DNA from: Paragorgia papillata
Taxonomy: Eukaryota > Cnidaria > Anthozoa > Scleralcyonacea > Coralliidae
NCBI GenBank assembly: GCA_035771165.1
Contig: JAWNZC010000471.1
Coordinates: forward strand, 248,001 to 312,000
Length of the DNA: 64,000 nt
Direction of reading: 5' to 3'
The position numbers were made by a program, and so were the translations under genes. The notes under the pieces were generated by a model. It was not told the DNA's origin. It worked only from the letters and a program-made list of their open reading frames with translations, and searched no databases. Shown here piece after piece: positions 1 through 10,600 of the stretch (position 1 is its first letter; the number at the start of each line of letters is the position of its first letter).

Positions 1-210
1 TTGGTTTTTTCGGCTTAGACAACGTTATATTTCAAAATTACTACGCCAATAAAATTATCAAATAGGTAGCTATTCAAAACATTCGCAGTACGTGTTTCAT
101 CGGATTTAAAACACTCGGCTATCGCTTCGTGTTTTAAATCTGGTAAAACATGTTTTAAATATTACGACTACAGTGGAGCCTCACTATAACACGGTAGTTG
201 GGGTCCTTAA

Positions 211-689
211 AGTGCTTATGAAACGAAAATTAAGTTTGTCTTATTTGAAAGTACTTTTAAAATGACAGAGTAACATCTTTTGCAGTTTTTTGTTTCGTTG
301 CTTTGTTTTTAAGATATCACAGTTTCTTTTAAAAGCGACACTAACCAGTGACGTCACAACGTGCATAATGACTTACCAGGAAAGGTTATATATCTTTTCT
401 ATTATAAGACGGAATCACTTCGAAGCAATTATGTGTGTGTGTTTGTTTTTCTCTTACAACAACAAAAATATACATTTTCAACTGATTCCGTTTAATAATA
501 GCAAAGATATATAACCTTTCCCAGTAAGTCATTATGCACGTAGTGATGTCACTGGTTAGTTTCACATATCAAACAAACTGAAATATCTCAACAACGAAGC
601 AAGGAAACAAAAAACAGCAAAAGATGTTACTTTGTCATTTCAAAAGTACTTTCAAATAAGACAAAATTAATTTTCGTTTCATAAGCACT
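211..689. mobile_element. TTAA-flanked foldback MITE (AGTGC family), copy 1
   Basis: Long imperfect inverted arms begin AGTGCTTATGAAACGAAAAT and end with the complement GCACT. TTAA stands on both sides (207-210 and 690-693), the piggyBac-type target duplication. A related, more decayed copy lies at about 11995-12455. No coding capacity. Confidence 0.75.
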
Positions 690-692
690 TTA

Positions 693-841
693 AGCCGGTT
701 TTCCACTAGGCGATTTTTTTCGCGCGAAGCGACTTTCTTTTGTTCGAATTCAATAGATTTCTGATTAGTTCCAGCTCAGAGCTCATGAGACAAAAGAAAA
801 AGTCGCTTCGCGCGAAAAAAGTCGCCTAGTGGAAAACCGGC
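693..841. mobile_element. Short foldback MITE with AGCCGG ends
   Basis: Near-perfect inverted arms of about 45 bp, starting AGCCGGTTTTCCACTAGGCG and ending in its complement, are bounded by TTA on both sides. This fits a PIF/Harbinger-type 3-bp duplication. It lies inside the pogo-like element and abuts the TTAA element. Confidence 0.65.
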
Positions 842-1595
842 TTTAGTGGTGACCGCGTTATAAATGAAGTGCGTTATTGCGAGGTACGGCCAAATATCTC
901 GTTCCCAGTACTCTTCCCACTCAGTTCTGGCGCAATATTGTGGGCTGAGTACCGGGAGCGAGATTGAGTACTGCTAGAAGCACTTTCTGTTCGATTCTAG
1001 CAATCCAAATCGTGACTGAAGAAGTTTGAACACCGCTCAAGACAGACTTCAACAAAATGGAATTGAAATAAGATTTTTGAGCATGGTTTTCATTTCTCGC
1101 AATGATCGTACTGCCGTGTTGTCGTTTTATCTTGTAATGCTTGCCATTATTCAGGATGATCAGCGATCGTCAGCCGACAAGATCAAATTGTCTCCAATGA
1201 GCAAAATAGAAACTTCAGTTTCAGCGTCATATTACACATCAATTCTGTCTCTATTTTGCGGAATTTAGCGGTCCGTGGTGAACTTTAGTACTGTTGGTAA
1301 ACATAAGTATAAGTCGTCAAATGACAAACCAGGAAAAGTAAAATTTTGGGGTCCAAGGATCAACCGCGTTATACCAAGTCACGCGTTATAACGATGCGTG
1401 CTATAGCGAGGCTTCACTGTATATTGCTCTAAAACTACGTCTAGAATACTTTTTATTTCAAATAACGACGGCTGCCATCTATATCGTGAATGAACTAAGT
1501 TGTTTGGGCGTCGGTAATTAAACAAGCTTAGTTATAAGATTTTATTTTAGGCTAAAATCGTGCCTTCTGGTTTTTATGGGTTTTTTTATTTGCAG

Positions 1596-1682
1596 GCTTT
1601 AGAAGAAGCGCAGCAAGCCATTCAGCAACTTTTTGCAAGAATTATCGACATCAAAGACAAGGCTGAGAAGTCAGAACAAATG
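1596..1682 (+). CDS. VPS53: VPS53 exon a
   Basis: 29 codons in phase 0, beginning [13 protein letters not shown] and ending KAEKSEQM. The acceptor is a T-rich tract plus tgcag and the donor is gtatga. The helical, charged composition fits the N-terminal coiled region used for assembly of the GARP core. Confidence 0.92.
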
Positions 1683-4600
1683 GTATGACAGTAAAACAGT
1701 ATTTATTCTTGGTGGTGGTGGTGGTAGTGGTGGTGGTGGTAGTGGTAGTGGTGGTGGTGGTGGTAGTGGTGGTGGTAGTAGTGGTGGTGGTAGTTGTAGT
1801 GCTGGTGGTAGTGGTAGTGGTGTTGCTAGTGGTGGGTATTGGTGGTGGTGGTTGTAGTGGTGTTGGTAGTGCTGGTGCTGATACAATCATGGCCAGAAAT
1901 AATTGGGACAGCAGTGCAAATGAAGAGTCTGGTAGCCTCACACAAGAAAAACTAAATATATCGCCTTGAATCCTTACCTAACAATCTCTCCCCTCCCCCC
2001 TCCATCAATGTTGTTTCATTTTATACTTGGTGTGATATAACGACGAAAAAGAGCAATAGAATGGCAACATTGAAGGGGGGAAGGGGGGCAACTTCGAATG
2101 CGTAGTGGTTTTTACGAACTGTCCTAGGGTTTTTGGCCATGATTGTCTGTATAGAAATTCTCCTCGATTCGTTGCAATTTTACGACATTTTAAACAAGAA
2201 AAGGCATTATTTGTCTCTATATCGTTAGACAATCCTAAAATGTTTCAAAACGGTTTTTTTTTTTGGCTGCATATTTTATTTCGGCGGCATATTTTATTTC
2301 GGCCGGCTTGGTTATTTCGGCATTGGAAGGGGATATAGTCCATTTTCCTGCACCGAAGAATTTTTGTAAGCGTGATTTGGAACTAAATAGCGATACACGA
2401 TTCTTCGTGACGGCCGTCGCTCCAATGACGCTAATAAAGTCGAGCTCCATCGACAGAGTAAACACTGAAATGATGAATATCAGATGGCGTTTCTTTAACT
2501 TTTGGAAGGTCAGTCCCGCGAGTCGTGTCAGATTCGAATATACCCATGTCCTCGTTGCTTCGCTGCTTTTCTTTGTGAAAAGGTTAACGCCGTTTAAGCG
2601 CATTAATGAACTTATTTCTGTTTATAAATCTTATAATACCCTTATTCAGTTTCCTGCGTTTCGGGTTCGTTTACGTCATTTAAAGTTTACGTAATACGAT
2701 AATAGGTCGCTGCTGCTGAGCTTCCTTCTGTGATATTGTGACATTTCTCCCTAACATTTATGTAAATAGTGTTGCCAGTTTTCGTTTATATTTGTAAATT
2801 AAATTTACATGAGTTATATGAAGTGTGTATGATGTGTTTTAGTGTGATTTTGGTGCTAAAATATAACGATATACGCTTTTCCCGACATTTCTCCCTGACG
2901 ACAATAAAGTTAGTTTGTATCGTTTATTTATAGATGGTCGCAGAAGGGAGAAATGTCAGAAAACTTAGATATCTTAACGTGCGAGCTGCAGTAAATAGAG
3001 AATAACACGCCGCAGACACAAACAATGCACTTGAACGAAAAATAAATTGAATTGGAGTTTTAACTTTGCATTTTACAACGATTTTGGGGGGAGAAATGAA
3101 GTGGGAGAATTGTGCCTTTGTTAAGTGTGAATATATAATAAGGATATCAAGTAACATATCCTGTTTGTCTCTTTCTGTCTCTCTTTGTCTCCTTCTGTCT
3201 CTGTCTGTCCCTCTCTACCCGCTATCTCTCTCTCTCTTTCGCACTCTACCTCTCTCTTCCTCTCTCAATATCTTGTCCAGTATCCATTCTTTCGCAAAAT
3301 TGGTTACTATTGATAATTAGTCAATTAAACGCTAATTATAACCAATTAGACGCTAGTGTTGCACATGTATCTTTGTAAGTGGCACAGACAAATGATAAGG
3401 AATAGTAGAACAACTTGGAACGAAACATGTGAGACGAGCACCAAAGTATTGCTTGCCTATACATCATTGTTCACCTCAGACAATCATGGCCAGAAATAAT
3501 TGGGACAGCAGTGCAAATGAAGAGTCTGGTAGCCTCACACAAGAAAAACTAAATATATCGCCTTGAATCCTTACCTAACAATCTCTCCCCTCCCCCCTCC
3601 ATCAATGTTGTTTCATTTTATACTTGGTGTGATATAACGACGAAAAAGAGCAATAGAATGGCAACATTGAAGGGGGGAAGGGGGGCAACTTCGAATGCGT
3701 AGTGGTTTTTACGAACTGTCCTAGGGTTTTTGGCCATGATTGTAGTTGTAGTACTGGTGGTAGTGGTGGTAGTTGTAGTGCTGGTGGTGGTTGTGGTAGT
3801 TGTAGTGCGCTGTTGGTAGTGGTGGTAGTTGTAGTGGTGGTGGTGGTGGTAGTTGCAGTGCTGGTGGTAGTGGTGGTGGTAGTGGTGGTGTTGGTAGTGG
3901 TAGTTGTAGTGCTGGTGGTAGTGGTAGTTGTAGTGCTGGTAGTGGTGGTGGTGGTGGTGGTAGTAGTTGTAGTGCTGGTGCTGGTGGTGGTAGTGGTGGT
4001 GATAGTGGTGGTGGTAGTGGTGGTGTTGGTAGTGGTAGTTGTAGTGCTGGTGGTAGTGGTAGTTGTAGTGCTGGTAGTGGTGGTGGTGGTGGTGGTAGTA
4101 GTTGTGGTGCTGGTGGTGGTAGTGGTGGTGATAGTGATGGTGGTAGTGGTGGTGTTGGTAGTTGTGGTGCTGGTGGTAGTTGTAGTGCTGGTAGTAGTGG
4201 TAGTAGTGGTGGTTATAGTGCTGGTGGTAGTGGTGGTGGTGGTAGTGGTAGTGGTGGTGGTGGTAGTGGTAGTAGTTGTAGTGCTGGCGGTGGTGGTGGT
4301 GGTAGATGTAGCGCTGGTTGTAGTGGTGGTGTTGTAGTGGTGGTGGTGGTGGTAGCGGTATAATAATCATTATTATTATCATCATCATCATCATCATCAT
4401 CATTATAGTGTAGTGGTAGTTGTAGTGGTGGTGGTAGTTGTAGTGGTGGTGGTAGTTGTAGTGGTGGTGGTAGTGGTAGTTGTAGTGCTGATAGTTGTAG
4501 TGCTGGTGGTAGTTGCAGTGCTGGTTGTAGTGGTGGTGGTAGTGGTAGTTGTAGTGGTAGTAGTTGTAGTGCTGGTGGTGGTAGTAGTGGTAGTTGTAGT

Positions 4601-7600
4601 TGTAGTGCTGGTGGTGGTAGTTGTGGTGGTGGTAGTTGTGGTGGTGGTGGTGGTGGTGGTAGTTGTAGTGCTGGTGGTAGTAGTTGTAGTGGTGGTAGTT
4701 GTGCTGGTTGTAGTGCTGGTTGTAGTGGTGGTGATGGTGGTGGTGGTAGCGGTATGTTATAATAATAATCATCATTATCATTGCTCTCTTATTGTCAATA
4801 GGTCAAAGAAATCACAAGAGATATCAAGCAACTGGACTACGCTAAACGACATTTAACTAACTCGATTACTACGCTGAACCACTTACATATGATGGTTGGA
4901 GGAGTAGAAAGCCTACAGTAAGTAGTTAAGCATAACAATAGAGTCGTTTATACATTCAAGAATGCTAGTGCTTATTTTTTTTGGCAAGAGGAGCTTTTCG
5001 TGATGCGCGGTCTTTGAGCGTTAATAAGCTTGAACAGTGCAAATAAATCATTAGTTTGAATGATCTTGATGTCTTGGCTGTTTTGTCAAAGTGATTTTCG
5101 AGAAACTAAAGAACGAGTTTGAGTTTAGCTTATACAATACAATGCAATGCAATGCAATGCAATGCAATGCAATGCAATGCGATGCGATGCGATGCAATAC
5201 GATGCGATGCGATGCGATGCGATACGATACAACAGTAATACGATACGATACAATAGTAATACGATACGATACGGTGCGGTTCCATGCGATGCGATGCCAT
5301 GCAATACAATACGATACGATACAATACGATGCGATGCGGTGCGGTGCGGTGCGATGCGATGCGATGCGATACAATAGTAATACGATACGATACAATAGTA
5401 ATACGATACGGTGCGGTGCCATGCGATGATGCGATACAATACGGTGCGATGCGATGCGATGCCATGCGATACAATACGATACGATGCGATGCGATGCAAT
5501 ACAATACAGTGCCATTCTGATTATAGTGGTCAATGCACTTAGCTATACCTCAGCTACACACGTAAAAATCTCACAGCTTGTTAACAGGATGTGTTCGTAA
5601 CAGGCTGGTAGCAAGGCTGTTAACAGGTTGTAACAATGCTGTTCATTCAACAAGCTGCTACAACCTTGTTAGCTGATCAGCCTGATCAAACTGTTAACAA
5701 CTTGTTAGTTGCAGCGTGGTAACAGGTTTTTGGAACAACTTGTCACAGGTCTGTGGGAATCATGAACCTTGTTACAAGTTGTCAACAATCTGGTACAGAC
5801 TTGTCAACAACCTGGGACAGCCATACCCTGCGAGCAGAGCCTTCTTTTCCTTATTTCTTCGCTGAGAGAGAGGAAGAAAAGTAGGCTCTGCTGCATTCGT
5901 GACTGGTTTCCATTGCGCATGCATGTCAGTTGCTTGGGTACAATCTCGAACCCAGTCCCAATCAGAGCAGAAAACAAAACGAGAACCGGTTAAACGGGTC
6001 TCAGTAAACGGGTTACTTCGTCCTAAATCTTGGACGAAGCCAAACACGAATACAGCACAGCCTACTTTTCTTCCTCTCTCTCAGCGAATAAATAAGGAAA
6101 AGAAGGCTCTGCTCGCAGGGTAGGACAGCCAGTGCGAACACATGACGGCGACAGCCTGTCGGAACGGCCTCTAACAACTTGTTTGCAGACCTGTAACAGT
6201 TTGCGCGTTTTTACGTGTGTATTTTACTGGCATGGCGTCCTTAAAAAGCATCTTTTTATTCACGACCTGCTAAGTAAACATGGAGTCAATCGTACTGACA
6301 AAGTTTTTACGCTATTATGAATAGGACGAAAAAAGCCTTTTTTTCGCTTCCCGCCTCAAACGGATCGCCAGATACGCAGGCATTTTTCAACTTCTGAAAT
6401 GCCTGAATTTGCGAGTGAATGGAATGCCCTAGCCTAGTTTCTAGGCCTTCCTCGGTTGACACGTTTCAAAAGTGATCCGAACGGACCCGTTGGGGAAGGC
6501 CTAGCAAAATTCGTAAACACTTTCACTTTACAGCTCAGTTGTTTATTGAGGAAGAATTGTGATGTTATGACGTCTTAAGTGTTTCCCGACACTTTCTATT
6601 TCCATCCGCATAAAATAATACAAGCCTACTCACCTCGGATCGACGAAGGTTCACTGGCCTAGCTTTCTTATCACTAGCTTTCCTTCTGCAACCGCCTAAA
6701 GTTGAAAGTTAAACAGTTAAATTTTCATTTCGAGCTCCAATTGGAATATATTCCATAATTTCCTTCTTTCGATCGCCAAGATCTTTGATAAAATCTTCGC
6801 AGACATCCTTGTGCTTTTTACTGTCGCTACGCTAGATTCCCAGGACCTTTTGACGAATGTTGCTAGGCCTTCTCGTTTCCAGCCTCTCCCCAGTCTTCCC
6901 AAGAACCCAAACCGACTACGCGGCCAAGCTCATGGCGGAAACGAAAGGCTAAGAAACTAGGCTAGGAATGCCTCACTCACTAAAGTGCATATAAAGCCAA
7001 TTTTGTTATCATCTGAATACGTTCTACATAGAGCAAACAGTTGTACAGTGAAATATGTTTTTGATTGGAGCTATTCTTCAATGTTTTTTGGTGATTCGCA
7101 TTTCTAGTGATGATAATGAGATGACGTCTATGTAGGCATTTGGCTTTCTTTCTTTCTCTTTTTGGCAAGATAAACTACCTGAGATTTTTTGTGAAAAAAC
7201 TCATACAATATGGAACATGTTCAAACACACCATTAATGGAAGAATTGGGTCATGTCACTCCTGCAAATAAATATTGTACAGATAATGGTGACTTCTTTGG
7301 CGTCATCTCATTGCCATTTTGAAAACAAAAATCTCTATTAAAGCAATAAAGGTTGCTCCAATCTAAAAAATATTTCGTTGTTCAACTATTTGCCAAAGGT
7401 AGAACGTATTTAGCTGATAAAAGATTTGGCGTTATATGCACTTTAAAAAATGTTTTGTCAGGAACCAGTGCAGTAAAAGTTACATAATTTTTGTAACTAG
7501 TTACAGTTACAGTTACATCGTTAGAAAAGTAACTAGTTACCGATAAAAGTTACAATGAAAAGAAAGTAACTAGTTACAGTTACAAAGTTACTTCAACAAT

Positions 7601-10600
7601 TTTGTAACTAGTTACAAAGTTACATTCCTTTGTCCGTGTTACTAGAATCAACAAAGAAATTACTGGTTTTTAGATGCCAGTACCATAATTATGTTTTTAC
7701 AGCTAAATGCCTAAATATAGTTGTCACTAAGCAGAAATAGTCAAATGTGTACATAATGTACCTTTATTATTATATCAAAACCATTTTTATCAAGAAAGAA
7801 TGATATCCTCAACTGAATATCAGTAACTATAGTCACATTTTTGAACCAAATATTGTAACTAGTTACAGTTCTTTAAAAAAGTAACTAGTTATAGTTACTT
7901 CTTCAAAAAGTAACTAGTTATAGTTACAGTTACTTCTTCAGAAAAAGTAACTAGTTTCAGTTACAGTTACTTAAAAATGTAACTAGTTACTGTAACTAGT
8001 TACTTGTAACGAAGTTACTCACAGCACTGTCAGGAACTACAAGTGCAGGTCTGTGGCATACTGTGCTCAATGATTGGCTACATGTAAAACCATTGTTTGT
8101 CTTTAGAATGCTAACTAGGAAAAGGCAGTACAAAGAAGTCGCCAATCTGTTACAAGGAGTGCTCAACGTTCTTGAACATTTCAAGAAGTATTTTGGTATT
8201 CCACAGATTGTAGAGCTGGCTGATAGGTAGGAAATTAATTCACTGTGTTTTTATTTGGCCTTCGAAATGTGGGTCTTTTAAAATTAAGAAATATAAAGTA
8301 GTTCTTCATGTTTATATAGCGTGATATTTTTACTTTTTTGTCACAGAGTCAAAACCATTCAAAACGAACTTGGCAGTCAAGTGCTAGCAGATTTTGAAGA
8401 AGCGTTGTCTGTTCGAGGAGTAAAGGTGAATTTTTTAGACGTTCTGAAGGGAGGGAGGGAGGGAGGGAGGGAGGGAGGGAGGGAGGGAGGGAGGGAGGGA
8501 GGGAGGGAGGGAGGGAGGGAGGGAGGGAGGGAGGGAGGGAGGGAGGGAGGGAGGGAGGGAGGGAGGGAGGGAGGGAGGGAGGGAGGGAGGGAGGGAGGGA
8601 GGGAGGGAGGGAGGGAGGGAGGGAGGAAGGAAGGAAGGAAGGAAGGAAGGAAGGAAGGAAGGAAGCAGCGCATGGAGGAAAGGAAAAGGAAGGAATGAAT
8701 GAATGTAGGAAAGAGGGAGGGAGAGAGGGAAGAAGGAAGGAACGCATGGAAGAAAGGAAAGGAAAAGGAAGGAAGGAAGGGAATGCGATGTGTAAATAGT
8801 TCTCTTTGATTTTTCATAGCCTCCTGCTGGCCCAAATTCGCTTTTAGCCGAAGCCTGTCAGGTTGTGTGTGTCTTGGATGCTAAAGTCAAGTAAGATATT
8901 TACTCTTTTATCACGGTGTTTAAACCAGTTTACACGATTGGTTTGCCACTATTTAATTTTTTTTGTTTTTATTGTACTTTCTTGAACTTTTTTTTGTTGT
9001 TGTTCTTTTTGCTTTTTGATCTTTTTGGGGTTTTTTTAGTCTTTTTGTCCATTTCTTTTTTTTTTTGTCCTTTTTGTTCTATTTGTTTTTTCTTCCTTTT
9101 TGTTTGTTTTTTTCTGGGGATTTTTGTTGTCTTTTTTCTTTGTTCTTTTGGTTCGTTTTCTTCTCCCCCCCCCCCCCCCCCCCCCCCACCTTTTTTTCTT
9201 TCTTTTTGTTTCTCACTTTCTTTGTTCTCTTCTTTTTGTTCGTATAGTCTTACGCCTGTATTCTATAGACCTTATTCAAAAATGGCCGCCGAATTAGAAT
9301 TCTTTTATGTGCATATAAATTAGCCCTTATGACCTCGTTTTAAAGTAAAAATTATTTTGAATTTCACACATGAAAACGAGTTCATAAGGGCTAATTTATC
9401 TGTATATAAAAGAATTTTAATTCGGCGGCCATTTTTGAATAAGGTCTATAAGCTCACTCACGCTCACGCTCACACTCACACTCACACTCACACTCACACT
9501 CACACTCACACTCACACTCACACTCACACTCAATGAGTGGCCCCTCACACTCACACTCACACTCACACTCACACTCAATGAGTGGCCCCTCACACTCATT
9601 GAGTCTCCACTCACCCTCACTGAGTATGAGACTACACTCACTCTCCAACCTTCATACTCAGTGAGTGTTGAGTTGCACTTATTGAGTGTGAGGGGCCGCT
9701 CATTGAGTGTGAGTGTGAGTGTGTGGGAGCTTTTAGAATACAGGCGTTACTTCTGTTCTTCGTTGTATGTACTTTTCTCATAGATAGATAGATAGATAGA
9801 TAACTTTATTTCAGTGTCAAAGAATACATAGCCGACTATATGTCTACTAATTGGGGACACTATTTAGATATAAGTATATTAAAATTAAATAAATATCTAT
9901 ATAAAGAAATCTAAAATAACAATATATATATACATATGTATGGGATTTAAAAACAACACAAAAAAACCCAAAAAAACCCAAAAACAACTTATAATAGATA
10001 CATGTAAGTGTCAGGTACTGCATAATATACAGTTCTGACAGTTTTCAGTCATAAGTTTTTCAATATCTTGTTTACGAATTTTTTGTTTAAAAATTTCTAA
10101 TGATGCACTTCTTTTCATATCAGCATCTAGCTTACTCCATAATTTAGCACCTAAATATCTAAGGGAATGTTTTCCATAAGACACAGTGTTAAATCGTGGG
10201 ATTTGAATGTCCGCATTTCTTAAATTCTTCTTTCTTTCATAGAGATGACCTTATCAACTGGTTTGTGAAATTACAGCTCGAAGAATGTACTCAGTTATTT
10301 AGTGATACTCAAGAGGTAAGCTGGCTAGGAAATTCTTAAAATCCGAGAAAACTATGCTTTCACTCAGTTAGGCCCTGTTTACATGAAGATGATTGACAGT
10401 CCAATCGGATCGAAAAACGTGAATCCGGGCACATGTTTACATGGAGAATATATCCGATTTGCTTGGAACATTGTTTTCGGTTTTGGAACACTATTTTCTG
10501 TGCTTCCCTCCATGTCTGCCATTTAGCACGACACCCACCAACTTCACTCATGCGTATCAAGTCATTTTCAAGTCAAACCGTGTTTACATGAATCAGATTG

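Larger units (their letters stand above)
171..1419. mobile_element. pogo/Tigger-like non-autonomous DNA transposon
   Basis: The ends are inverted: CAGTGGAGCCTCACTATA at the left and its relative, ending GGCTTCACTG, at the right. Both are bounded by TA (169-170 and 1420-1421), as expected of Tc1/mariner-pogo target duplication. Subterminal CGCGTTATA motifs recur near the right end. The interior carries two nested foldbacks and no recognisable transposase. Confidence 0.7.

Noticed and set aside
1883..3743. LTR retrotransposon with 264-bp LTRs
   Set aside because: Repeats do not start TG and end CA, each repeat has its own inverted ends, and there is no primer-binding site, polypurine tract or gag-pol sequence between them.
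3618..4856. Very long open frames rich in His/Tyr/Asn or Val
   Set aside because: They are translations of the GGT/AGT triplet array in several frames; no non-repetitive coding sequence is attached.
5051..5533. Overlapping frames in five of six readings with [13 protein letters not shown] repeats
   Set aside because: Produced by the pentanucleotide array, which shifts through all frames.
8321..8835. Gly/Arg/Glu and Ser/Pro/Leu repeat proteins
   Set aside because: GGGA/GGAA microsatellite; the first few residues are VPS53 exon d, which has a good splice donor before the repeat.
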